DNA from: Neofusicoccum parvum
Taxonomy: Eukaryota; Ascomycota; Dothideomycetes; Botryosphaeriales; Botryosphaeriaceae
DNA length: 64,000 bases
Direction of reading: 5' to 3'
Assembly: GCA_020912385.1 (NCBI GenBank)
Contig: CP087206.1
Coordinates: 3,038,001-3,102,000 of the forward strand
The notes below the pieces were generated by a model. It was not told the DNA's origin. It did not search any database and saw only the letters and a list, made by a program, of their open reading frames with translations. Numbering within the stretch: the stretch's first letter is position 1; each line of letters opens with the position of its first letter. The position numbers were made by a program, and so were the translations under genes. Positions 22,559 to 33,900 of this stretch are shown piece after piece.

Positions 22559-23475
22559 ACGATCCATTCCGCGTGAGGATGGATACGGTAATGTCGCACG
22601 AGGGCTTCAATAGTGGATATGGTCGCGCAGGAGAGGGTCTAGGCGGCGGCTGTGCGGGTGGCGCAAGCCCGTGTTCTGTTTTACGAATGGCGTTGAGGAG
22701 GCTGGTCGACACAAAGAAGTGTTGCGGGCCGCGTTTGGATTGGCTGTCATATGCAGTTTTCCCCAGCCTGAGCGATAATGATTCCATTGGAAGCGCATTG
22801 TGCCTTCCCGTCACATGAGCCAAGAGGGTTTTGCAGCAGGTAGCAGGCGGTACGGCGCGGAGAACTAAGAGCGCATTCTGAATCAAAGGGGGTGTCGCGT
22901 TGTGTGATTTGTGAAGCGAGACGCCAGACGCGCTGTCTGGAACGCGCGGGGCCGTCGCCGTCGCAGCGCCGGGCGTGGCAGCGGCAACGCCTGGGCATCT
23001 TGCGCGGCGCGCCTGCAGGCTGACGAGATTCACGCTCGCCATCTGATCACGGCGAGAGGGGGAGCGGGGTGGGCTGGCAAACATCTCAGTAAGTGACAGG
23101 CACAGCCCCAACCGCGAGCGGTAGGCAAACGGCGATAAGCTATTTCCGCCGGCGCACGGTCGCCGTCGCAACGGGGTGCTGCAAGTCGGGGGGCGGGAAT
23201 CGGCGCGGAGCCCACAGGAGCGCGACACCAGGGCGCCGCCAAGACTCCCAAGCAGCCCTTGGCCTGCCTGCACTGCCTTCTTTGCCGTCATCCACTGCGT
23301 CCAGCCGCTCGCTTCCACACACCTCGTGTTGTCTTATACGCCCTCTCCCTGACGGCCTGCATGTCGCTCGCTCCGCTCGACAACACTCCGACAACACCAC
23401 ACCCTCTCTCTACGCTCGCTCTGTGCCCCGGTCGCTCGCTGTGATCGCCGCAATCGGCTGTTCTAACTCCACAGC
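22559..23475. other. Intergenic region between acs1 and the ADAM protease gene
   Basis: 917 bp. The left part is the acs1 3' UTR; the right part (about 23.1-23.47 kb) is C- and T-rich and should be the protease promoter and leader. No TATA box or coding signal is clear. Confidence 0.45.
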
Positions 23476-26076
23476 ATGCGCCTCTTCCGCACCGCCGCTA
23501 CGGCGGTTGCGTCGTGCGCTTGGACGGCAGTCGTCGTCATCCCCACCTTACTCGACAGCGTCTACGCAAGCTCTGTAGCCAGGAACCCACTCACGGCCCT
23601 CGAGGTGCTCCGCAGCCCCCGGATTCACACGTACAATAACCGCGTTACCGCCCTGTCGGACTTCGACCTGTCATTCGACCTCTACAACGACTACCGTGTC
23701 CGCCTGGCGCTGGAGCCTAACCATGACATTATCGCAGAGGGCGCGACCATCCAGTACCTCGGCCCTGACGGCGAGGTCACCCGCAGCGAGGCCATCGAGC
23801 GGTTAGACCACAAGGTCTACAAGGGCCGTGCCTGGGTCAAGAGGGGCGACGATCAGAAGGACAGATGGGTTGACAAGGGCTGGGCTCGCGTTACCGTGCG
23901 CTGCGACGGCAAGCACCCCTTGTTCGAGGGCGTTTTCAGCATTGACTTCGATCACCACCACGTGCAAATGTCCTCGAACTACATGGCGACCAAGCACCTG
24001 CTGGACCCGGAGCTGGAGGCGGCTGACGACGAGTACATGGTCGTGTGGCGGGACTCAGACATTTCCGAGACCACGTTCGACCAAGAACACCAGGAGTTGC
24101 GGCGCGATCTAAGCTCCGACCTTGCCTGCCACTCGGATAAGCTTGAGTTTAACATGAACCTGGATAACCCTGTCTACGGCCGAATGCTTAAGCGCGAAAA
24201 AGGTTTCTGGAGTACGCCGATCAGCTCGCTCTTTTCAAAGCGCCAGCTCGACTCCACGCCTGGATCCGGAAACTCCGCTGGCGTGAATCTGGCAGACACG
24301 ATTGGACAAACGGCCGGTTGTCCCAGTGCACGGAAGGTCGCCCTGGTCGGCGTTGCTACTGACTGCACATACACCGCGTCTTTCAACTCCACTGAGTCTG
24401 CCAGGGCCAACGTCATCAATGTCATGAACTCTGCGTCTGATCTCTACGAGTCCACCTTCAACATCACTCTAGGCCTCCAGAACTTGACCGTCAGTGACGC
24501 CACGTGCCCCGGTACTCCTCAGCAGAGCACGCCATGGAATCAGGCTTGCTCCGACAGTGTCACCATCCAGGACCGCCTGAACCTGTTCTCCCAGTGGAGA
24601 GGCTCAAGGCAGGATACCAATTCCCACTGGACTCTCTTGACCACCTGTGCTACAGGTCAGGCTGTTGGTCTCGCCTGGCTTGGACAGGCTTGTGTGCAGG
24701 GCTCTATGAGTGAGAACTCAACCAGCGGTTCAGAGACTGTCTCTAGCGCCAATGTTGTTGCGAGGACCAACACTGAGTGGCAGGTTGTTGCGTAGGTTCA
24801 CCTTTCTGACTTACCGGCTTGAGTGAGTGCTAATACGCCCATAGTCACGAAACTGGCCACACCTTTGGCGCCGTCCACGACTGTACGTCGCAGACTTGCT
24901 CGGATAGCAATACCGTCAGCTCCCAACAATGCTGCCCTCTCAGCTCAAGCACCTGCGATGCTGGTGAGCAGTTTATCATGAACCCGTCGACTGCTCGTGG
25001 TATTACCAAGTTTTCGGCTTGCTCTATCGGCAACATCTGCAGTGCTATGGGCCGCAACAGCGTCAAGTCAGACTGCTTAACCAACAACAGAGGTGTTACC
25101 ACCATCTCTGGCCAGCAGTGCGGCAATGGCATTGTTGAAGACGGCGAAGATTGCGACTGCGGAGGTGCCGACGGCTGTGGCGACAACCCTTGCTGTGAGC
25201 CTACCACTTGCAAGTTCAAGACCAATGCCGTCTGCGACGATTCCAACGAAGATTGTTGTCGCAACTGCCAACTTGCTTCTTCCACCACCGTCTGCCGCGA
25301 GTCAACCGGTGACTGCGACCCTGAAGAACGCTGCACAGGTGATTCACCTTACTGCCCGGCCGATCAGACTTCTGAAGATGGCTCTGGCTGTGGTGACGGT
25401 CTGAAGTGCGCCAGTGGACAATGTACCAGCAGAGACCAGCAATGCAAGTCGGCATTGGGAGCGTATACTGGCGGAACCAATGACACCTACGCTTGCAACT
25501 CGGACAACTGCGTTATCAGCTGTGCAAGCCCGCAGTTTGGCTCCAACGTCTGCTACAGCCTGCAGCAGAACTTCCTCGACGGCACGGAGTGCGGAGGTGG
25601 CGGCAAATGCAACAATGTAAGTTTGCATATCTTGACTGAAGCTCATCTCCATTTCTAATATTTCGCAGGGACGTTGTGTTGGCTCCGATGTGGGCAAGGA
25701 AATTGGCAACTGGATCAGCGAACACAAGGGCGTCGTCATCGGCGTTTGCGTCGCCATTGGCGTCATTCTCCTCATCTCTATCTTCGGCTGCATTTCTCGC
25801 TCCTGCCGTCGTCGTCGCATGCGCGCTCGCGCCAAAGCTGCCGCCGCAGCCGGTGGCGCCGCTCCCTGGCCCGGCACACAGCGCAGGCCGACCCTCCCTC
25901 GCGTGCCTCCCCCGTGGGCTCCCGGTAACCGCAGCATGAGCATGAACCCGAACGAGAGCCAACAGCCTTTCATGGCACCAATGTCGCCGAATCACCCGAA
26001 CGCACCGTCGCCCAATCAGCAATGGTACGGTCCTCCACCTCCGGCGTACAGTGGTCCCAGTGTCAGGTATGCATAG
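23476..26076 (+). CDS. ADAM-type membrane metalloprotease with disintegrin domain
   Basis: Three exons, 23476-24791, 24845-25616 and 25669-26076, give 831 residues. Order of parts: signal peptide (1-35), long prodomain (to about 270, ending near the dibasic FSKRQ), reprolysin-type protease, disintegrin/Cys-rich region, membrane span (about 717-740) and a basic then Pro-rich cytoplasmic tail (QQWYGPPPPAYSGPSVRYA). The zinc site HETGHTFGAVHD is rebuilt exactly at the first intron (440-451), and the Met-turn follows in EQFIMNPS. The disintegrin block starts CGNGIVEDGEDCDCGG. Filamentous fungi usually have one or two ADAM genes (AdmA/AdmB); these shed surface proteins or degrade matrix, but no fungal substrate is firmly known. 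All catalytic residues are present. Confidence 0.95.
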
Positions 26077-28051
26077 ATGGGCGCGAATCGTGTTGTACAT
26101 TTTATAATATCCTGCCCTTGCGTTCTCGCGGACTATGTTCTGTAAAAAGCCTAATGGGTTTTTTTGCATCATGCCGGTTACGAATTTCCTTTACCTATCA
26201 TAGCTAGTCGCCCGACGGCGTTTCCCCCCACTGTTTTGTTGGATCGTTATTGTCTTTGCTTCGCGCAAGAGAAGAAAAAGACGTTTCAGAAGCGTACAGA
26301 TACTACTTACGGGGGTCATTCTATAATTTTCAGGGAGTCACGGACTGCTGCTGCTATCGAGGATCCCAACAGTAGCTTCGAGCTACGCGACATCCTACCT
26401 CGTCGCAGGAGGAGTTCACTCTACGATCGCCTTTGGCTGCCATGGGTTACGCCTGCGGAGACGCGTATGCCGTTCGACTAAGCAACACTCAGCTCAAGCG
26501 ACTCAGCTCAGCGTCTCAGCTTATCCTGTCGGTTTCAGCACTGCCTACCAAGTCTTTCTTTTGCTGCGGCTCACGTGGCGGTAAGATGACGACGCTTTCG
26601 TGGGGGCCGCGGTTTTCTGGCTCCTGCTCTACTCTCTGTTGGACAGCACAACACACTTTTGGTGGCAGCGGCATTGGGGATTTCTTAAGGGTTTGCTTTT
26701 TGCATAGCATCGTGTTACAAGGGCATCAGTTGGGGCTTGGGTCGAAATGAGGAAGTATTAGGCATCGGTGGTTTGTCTGAAGGACAAAAGTTAAATGGTT
26801 GGTGGCTCCGAGAGATTTGGTGGACTGTGAATTGGGAATGGTCAACGGATGTGTTTATATAGCGAGATTACCCAAACTCCCGAGAGAGGGAGTGCATATC
26901 GATTATGGGGGTTTATCTGGTCAACCTTCCTCAAGTCCGTACCTGCGAAGAACATCTCCCTTGTTGCGGAAGTGCGCCGTCCCGAGAATCAGCACAAAAA
27001 CGGTCTGGAGCCAGAGTCCGGCACGTCCGTCCGGCCGGACGGATCGAGCACTCGGCATTTGTATCATCTGCCGTCTTGCCCCGTTTTGCCAATGCCCATC
27101 TCCTCCGCTCGGCGCTGCTCGCTTGCTGACGCGCTTCCAGAGCCCCGACCAATCACGCCTGGCTGCCTGATCTGTATTCTCTCTTTTTGAAAAGCGTCCA
27201 AGAAGGCGGCACGGCAGGGCCAAGGCCGCAAGCGGGCTCCGAGACGCGGAGCGTGCGGCGTTTTGTCGTCGTCGTCATCGTTCGTCCACTCATGACCGGG
27301 GGTTGGGGCGTTTTAGATTGCGGGTCGGGCTTGGCCTCTGAGGTTCTGGGGGGAGGGAACAGAGTTCGCGGTTGTGAGTGGCGGGCAATGCGCGGATGGC
27401 GGCTGGCCAATTGGAGAGGGGGGCGATGGGTTTAAGGTTGCGATGGGTTCAGAAAGTACTTTGACACACCCCCTCGACGTTGCCCAAAAGGGAGTAATTT
27501 ACGGAGCCTTGCTTGTTGAGCCTTCTGAGTGCTGTAGAAAACGAGATTATTGATCTTATTTTTTGAAAGTCGGGGATTTATTGTGGTAAGTTTTGGAGAA
27601 GATAGTGGCCGATGAGGGTTTCCTGCTTGCTCGTTGTCAAAATACTTTCCGAACCAACGGCCTCCTGCGGGAAGACGCATTCTCTAATGCCTCCGGGTGA
27701 CCGTCGGCTCGCCAATGGAATACCAAGGATGTCGCGAACTCACATAAGCAAAGCCAGCATCCGGCTCCCTGCTGTTGGTGCTTTGTGCGACCTCCTTGTT
27801 ACAGAGCTAAAATGAGCCGTCCATGTCGTTAGGAGCCAATTCCTCCGGCAAGGAAGCTTTATTCCCACCTGAAAGCACCCAAGGTCCAAACGAGTGGATG
27901 AAATGCGCAAACGCGTCGGAGCCATGGTCACCGACCGCCTGAGCACAGATACGTACCTTATCATCACCGCCACGGACCTCTCCTGCCTCATTTCCGGAAG
28001 CCAGTGCCCATCCGCCTCGATTTCCCCACTTCGAAGAACCACTCCACCACC
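26077..28051. other. 2-kb intergenic region between ADAM and C2H2 genes
   Basis: No gene is seen. Open frames are short and low in coding character. The notable element is an 18-bp perfect palindrome at 27026-27043. The last 100 bp before the C2H2 start resemble a leader. Confidence 0.45.
27026..27043. repeat. 18-bp perfect palindrome with CGG/CCG half sites
   Basis: TCCGTCCGGCCGGACGGA reads the same on both strands with no spacer. It contains CGG and CCG triplets as used by fungal Zn2Cys6 dimers. It lies about 1 kb upstream of the first C2H2 gene and 0.95 kb after the ADAM gene. Confidence 0.6.
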
Positions 28052-28894
28052 ATGTCTTACGAGTGTGATACGTGCACCCGCCGCCTCGCAAGCTGGAGCG
28101 CCTGCAAACAGCACATGACAGCGCTGGACCACTGGATCTGGGAGTATGAATGCGAGACATGCAGCATGCGCTTCAAGAGCTGGCACGGTGCAAATGATCA
28201 CATGGAAGATGAAGGCCACTTCTCCTACCCCTACGACTGCGAGACCTGCAACTACTGCTTCCGCTCTGCCAGCGCGCGCGATGATCACCAGGAGGATGAG
28301 GGCCACTACGCACACCTGTGGTGCAAAGACTGCGACCGCTACTTCCAGAACGAAAACAACCTGCGCCAGCACCGCAACTCGCGCCTCCACCGCGGCACCC
28401 CCGTGACGTGCCCCTTCTGCAAGGGCGACTTTACCACCGCGTCGGGCCTGTCAACGCACCTGGAGTCGTCCGCCTGCCCCAATGCTAGTAGACTTAGTCG
28501 CACCGCTATCTACCAGGCCCTCCGGCAGCGCGACCCCCACGGCATCATCACCGAGCGCCTTCTTGAATGGCACGACGAGCCGTCCCTCGCCGCAGAGTGG
28601 GACCCGGCCTCCGCCTGGAACGGGTACGGGTACGAGTGCTACATCTGCCACCGAACCTTCAACGCCTCCAAGGGACTCCGCCAGCACATCACTAGTCCCA
28701 TTCACCAGGCGCCGCTATATCACTGTCCGAACAAGAACAGCAAGTGCGCCGCCGGTCACCGTAAGTTCCTCACCCTGGCGGCGTTATTCAACCACCTCGA
28801 GAGCGAGAGCTGCGGGTATGCGCGCTTCGAGACTGTGCAGAAAAACGTCGGCGGCTTCTTGACGGGTGGAAGCCAGAGGCTTATTACTCTCTGA
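28052..28894 (+). CDS. C2H2 zinc-finger protein, first of a tandem pair
   Basis: Single exon, 280 residues; the ATG at 28052 sits in a good context (CCACCATG) and puts the first finger at residue 5. Fingers follow each other with Cys-x2-Cys and His-x5-His spacing: YECDTCTRRLASWSACKQHM, YECETCSMRFKSWHGANDHM, YDCETCNYCFRSASARDDHQ, LWCKDCDRYFQNENNLRQH and TCPFCKGDFTTASGLSTHLE. After a linker with RDPHGIITERLL come two more, YECYICHRTFNASKGLRQH and a longer one beginning YHCPNKNSKC. This architecture is a common but uncharacterised family in Pezizomycotina. Spaced fingers with many acidic residues could bind RNA or protein as well as DNA. The second half closely matches the next gene, so this is a tandem duplication. 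Confidence 0.9.
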   Translation: MSYECDTCTRRLASWSACKQHMTALDHWIWEYECETCSMRFKSWHGANDHMEDEGHFSYPYDCETCNYCFRSASARDDHQEDEGHYAHLWCKDCDRYFQNENNLRQHRNSRLHRGTPVTCPFCKGDFTTASGLSTHLESSACPNASRLSRTAIYQALRQRDPHGIITERLLEWHDEPSLAAEWDPASAWNGYGYECYICHRTFNASKGLRQHITSPIHQAPLYHCPNKNSKCAAGHRKFLTLAALFNHLESESCGYARFETVQKNVGGFLTGGSQRLITL

Positions 28895-29260
28895 GAAAGG
28901 TTTGTGGGAATGGGCCTTTTTAGAATGGCAAACTTGCTTATCTTCCCATGTGGACTTTGGAAAGACCGCGCCCCGAACCTTGTTTTTTTCTTCTTCCTTT
29001 CTCAGCTGCGTGACAATGGGGAAAGCATTAGATGGTCATGACATAGTGCCTATCGCCTTGTAAAGAGCAGAGTTATTTTCGAGGAACATTCTGGGATCCC
29101 GAACACGGAGGGGATTATGTACTACTTCTCGTCGTTTTCCATACCTTCTGTGCTTAGGCTGGACACTATATCTGGCGCAGTCCGCTTTCTGACGGTATCC
29201 TCTCTTAGTATGCTGAACAAGATCGAACTTATGTATTCCTTTTCAAGATGTCGCAACGTG
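28895..29260. other. Spacer between the two C2H2 genes
   Basis: 366 bp, AT-richer than the flanks. It holds the 3' UTR of the first gene and the promoter of the second. Several ATGs, in the frame that leads into the second gene's first exon, occur from 29117 on, so the coding part could start earlier than annotated. Confidence 0.4.
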
Positions 29261-30566
29261 ATGGTTTTGGTTGATGCGGCAGCGTTGGTGCGCTGTTTGG
29301 AAAGCGTCTCTGCCACTCCGGGAAACGGCGCCTGGCGTGCCTTCCTCACTACACAACCGGGAGCGGCGAAGACTGCCAGCTCTCCTATTCAACTCTCTCA
29401 TTCCTCTCTTACCCCTGCATCACTCACTCACCAATCCACTCGTCACGCAATTCGTCAAGACTCACCCACGCCGTCACTTGTCTCAACACACGACGACATC
29501 CGTAAGTAATTACCATCCTCGCTCAAAACGAAGAGCTTACAGCCTTATCCCAGCCAAGACGTTCCGGAGCCACTACTGCAACGCGTGCGACCGTGTTTAT
29601 GCGAGCCATTACGCAGTAGAGCAACACATGGACGCCCTGGGCCACTGGGAACTTTCAGGTGACACTTGTGACCGCACCTTTGCCAGCGAAGCCTCTGTTG
29701 ATCAGCACATGAGTGCTTTGGGTCATTGGGGCTGCGAAACCTGTGACCGCACTTTCTACAGCCAGGAGTCCTGCGACCAACGCATGGACGCTCTGGGGCA
29801 CTGGGATAATAATAACGATGGTGACGACGATTTCGATGAAGACTGGGACCACGATTACGGCAAGTACGATCATGACCACTACGGCCTTCATTATCACGAC
29901 AATGGTTTCCATATGATTCTCACGGAGGGATCTGAATTCAGCGCTTATTGCCACACTTGCAGGCTCCACTTCTACGATGCACGCAATCTACGCACTCACA
30001 TCAGCTCTCATGACAACTTCCAAGTCCGTGGCCGTGGCTACAATGGTACCAATATCACCTGCCACTTCTGCAAGCGTGTCTTCACGACTGCTTCAGGCCT
30101 CTCCGCACATCTGGAGTCCTCCGGCTGCCCGAGTGCCGGCAGCCTCAACCGCGCCAACATCCACGATAAAGTCTGCCACCGCGATCCGAACGGCCGTATC
30201 ACGGAGAAACAGTTGCAGCAGTTGATGCCTGAGAATATCCAAGCAGTCGTGGAATCTCAATGGAACCCATCCTCCGCATTCAACGGGAATGGGTACGAAT
30301 GCTACATCTGCCACCGCTCCTTCGTCCGTCCTGAATACCTGCGCCAGCACGTCTACAGCCCGGTCCATCAGCAGCCGCTGTACCACTGCCCGAACAAGCA
30401 AGGTTTGTGTGGAGGCCGTCAGTTCACAACTCTGGCGGGTCTGTTCAGTCATCTTGAGAGCGAGACCTGTAACCACATGCGGTTTGAAGATGTGCAGAAG
30501 GCTGTCCAGGGTTGCATCGATAGCGTCGTGAGCGGTGGAAATCAGGGGATTCCTGGTCTGATTTGA
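29261..30566 (+). CDS. C2H2 zinc-finger protein, second of a tandem pair, with degenerate fingers
   Basis: The exon 29554-30566 is certain; a GTAAGT...CAG intron (29502-29553) precedes it. The nearest in-frame ATG in the spliced frame is at 29261, giving 417 residues, but residues 1-80 do not look like the paralogue and may be 5' UTR. Fingers: YCNACDRVYASHYAVEQHM; a second lacking its first Cys (SGDTCDRTFASEASVDQHM); a third with the first His changed to Arg (CETCDRTFYSQESCDQRM). An Asp/His-rich insert (about residues 165-200) follows. The rest matches the upstream gene: TCHFCKRVFTTASGLSAHLE, RDPNGRITEKQL, YECYICHRSFVRPEYLRQH, YHCPNKQGLC and the final RFEDVQKAVQG. It is a diverging duplicate; function unknown. 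The start is uncertain. Confidence 0.75.
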
Positions 30567-30979
30567 TGTGATACCATGATTGAAGGGGTGAGCCCAACCT
30601 CTTCGACATGTCCGCTCACTGGATGCTGTTGAACCGAGGATTGCGTACGAGGTTCATGGCGCTTATGTAGTATAATGTAAAGCAGGCTCATAGCACTGAC
30701 GCGCTGGAGATGGAGTAAATAGGTCGCTCCGCTACATTAGCTCTGTTAACTTTGTAGGTATCATAGAGTAATATGTCCGTAGTCCAGCTCTGTTAAGACT
30801 TTCACTGCGCATCATATTTGGGCTGGCTGTTTTATGAAGTAATGCGTTCCCATCCCTCTATCTTCCCGTAAACGCCTACCCGATGCCGCTTAACCACCTC
30901 CATTGACACGAGAAAAAAAAAGTAAAAAGCATGAAACCAAGACCCGAAACGATAAGTAAGCAAATGCACCTTTTCTCTT
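30567..30979. other. Tail-to-tail gap between C2H2 gene and mus7
   Basis: 413 bp of 3'-to-3' intergenic sequence, AT-rich, with A-runs near 30910-30925 that could serve mus7 3'-end formation. No coding signal. Confidence 0.45.
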
Positions 30980-33900
30980 TCAAATCATGCACAACTCCCC
31001 ACCCTTCCTCGGCCACGACCTCTCCTTCCCCCTCCTCTTCTTCTCCGCCAGATCCTCCTCCCCCCGCCACAACGCCACCCCCAGCACCGCATGGAACTCC
31101 TCGATCGCGCGAACAACGCTCCGCTTCTCCTCTTCCAGTGTCCCCACCGCCGTGACGATCGTCCTCTGCCCGCTCTTGCGCGCCAAGAAATACCGCTCGT
31201 CCTGCTTGCCCCAGGCGCCACCGCCCAGCGCCTGCGCCAGGTCTCTGGCACACAGCTGGCGGACGTCGCTGAGCCAGGGGAGCTGGCCGGCGGTGGCGGC
31301 GGGGAGAGGGTCGGGGTCGGTGGGCGGGTAGGGCGAGAAGGCGTCGGCGGCGGCGGTGCCGAGGAGGGTGGAGGCGGCGAAGAGGGAGAAGGCTTTGAAG
31401 GCGTCGATGCGCTGGACGGCGGCGGCGGCGCGGCCGGTGCGGCGGTAGAGGTGGGAGGCCGGGAGGACGGTTGCGGTCACGGCGGCGGTGAGGAGGGATA
31501 GTGTGTGCAGGATGTGGGGTTGCTCGAGGAGGCCCGAGTGGGTGATGAGGAGCTCGGTTGCGTTGTACAGCGCGTCGAGCATTGTTGAGAGGATGGCCTC
31601 GACGATGGCGACGCTTCCCGGGTCGGTGACGCTGTATTGACAGTGTTGGTAGTTGAGCTCCTCCAGGATCGGCCGGGACGCCTGGAGGAGGGGCTTTGCG
31701 AGGATCCATCCGGCGGTTGTCTTGAAGATGGGTTCGATGTACGCCGGGAAGATTGCACCTAACAGCACTTGTCGTAGGGTTGGCTTGCTGGTATCACCAC
31801 GCTCGAACGTTCCCGTGGTGGCTGTGCGGAGTTGGCTTGCCAAGTATGCCTGCTCATTGTCAACTGCAGCGCGTTCGGAAACGTTCTGCAAGAATGAGAC
31901 GAGCTGTTTGAGAGTCCTTTGCTCCGACAGCTTTGGTACGTAGCTCTTAAGCCTTCCAACCACATACGTAGGATCAGTTGCCGGCAAGGGGAAAGCGCTC
32001 GAGTCGGTGAAGAACTGATCGACAGGGCAGATGTCGTGTGTGTGCTGCTGTAGGAACTCGACGACACTCTGCACGAACTCCACATAGGCGCTCTTGACAT
32101 GAGAATTCTGTCCGAGTTCCAGGTAGTTCTTCTTCATTGCCTCCATGAAGTGTTTGAGAAGTCCACCATATTCCCTTCGAAGTCCTGGGAGATCTCTGCG
32201 GCCTGCTTGCATCGCTGCTTCATAGTCGTCCCTCATGTTAGCCAGAACGCTGGAGATAAGGCCAAGGCGTCGTTGGCGGAATTCTGAAAGCCTAATGTCA
32301 ACACGGCCGCTTTTGGAATCCTTCAAGAACGGCAGATTCCGGAGGAGTGCATGATTGGGGTCTCTGTTCATGAGACTGGTTGTAAGACGATGCTGGAACT
32401 TGAGCATCGACTCCCGCTCAACGAGCGAGACGAACCACGACCAGAACATATCATCTTTCTGATCATCATAGCTGCTGGGGTCCTGATTCAGGACGGTCGA
32501 CATGAACAGGGCACTGTATTTGCGAGTCTGCTCCGTATTCCGCAGCTGACGCCATGAATTTGTGTGGTAGGAGTCTAGAAAGCTGCTCCACCCCCTCGGG
32601 CTTTTTTGTACCAAATGATATGCGATCATAGTCCACGTCTCGACCACAGTGGTAAGCAGAGCATCGTCCGGTGAAATCTCAGCTCCAAAGCAGCTTGAGA
32701 CCAGTTGCCACACGGCATCATGCACAAAGTCGACGGGAGACCCGGGGACAGTTGCGTTGTCCAGTGCTTCTTGTTCGATGTCCTCAAGGCTGAAACCCCC
32801 TCCATAATCTTGGCTGTCCTCACTGGTCTGTTGGCTTTCTTCCTGGGGTCTTTTGTTTGGAATAAGTCGGAGATAGACTTGAAAGACCTCTAGAACTTCA
32901 GCAATGAGCTTGCTAGCCTGTGAGTTCTTCGCATCAAACAGCCTGAAGATGTCGGTAATGGCGGACTTCTGGAGCATTGAAGTAGCACTCTGCGCATCAT
33001 GAGCTACCTCAATGGCAGCCTTCATGCCATAAACGGCGTCTCCAAGTGTTGCCAAGATCTGAGCCTGGTTGTTTTTGATGGTCAACTGAAGGTGTTCCGC
33101 CGAGATGTTCTCGTTGCCCAAGAATCGTGCAGCTTCGTATTGGCTCTCGGCCTCAGATCTAGCCAGTTTGTGTTGGTTAAGATTCTGGGAGATAATTTCT
33201 TTGAACCAGTCTGCGAACGGGTCCAATGCATCAATGCCTTCATTGATGGAGATTTGAAACCTGGCAAGGTTTGCCCAGGCTCGAACACTCAGGCGGCAAA
33301 CTTCTCGATGAGAACGAGTTTGATCCACAAGATTCCGAAGGGACGTTAGCCGCGGCCGAAATCCCGATGGCGATGCCCAGTACAAGGTGCAAAGCAGGTC
33401 GTGCTGGTTGCGTAACCCATCCAAATCTTCTTGCTTCAAGTCCTCTTCCTTGTGGTACGTTCGCCGATGATTTGGCACAAGCCGCCAGGCAATGTTCTGG
33501 ATTTGTCTCTCCGTGCAGTTACTCCGTAAACCTCGGAAGCTGGAGGCTAGAGTCTTCAAGAAAATGTGAAATGCTCGGTCGTCTGGTTGGATATCCAAAG
33601 GCGGGTGTTGATTGAGATTCTCTAAGAAGCGTGGCGAGCCTCTGCTGTCCTCGTTCTGCAAGTTTGTGAAGCCCCGGCGCGAGAAAAAGTCGAATACTGT
33701 TGTGAGTAAAGCATCGCACTTTTTCCAGCCCCAGGAATGAATAAGATTGTAACATCTTGAGAGACACGATCGGACATAGACATTGACAGACGATTCACTT
33801 TTCTGTGATGTCTCTGGATAGAGAATGAACAGCCGATTCAACAGCGGTGCGATTATTGACCAATCCCCTCGGACGGGTTGAAAGCGGTGGCCTGTTCTGA

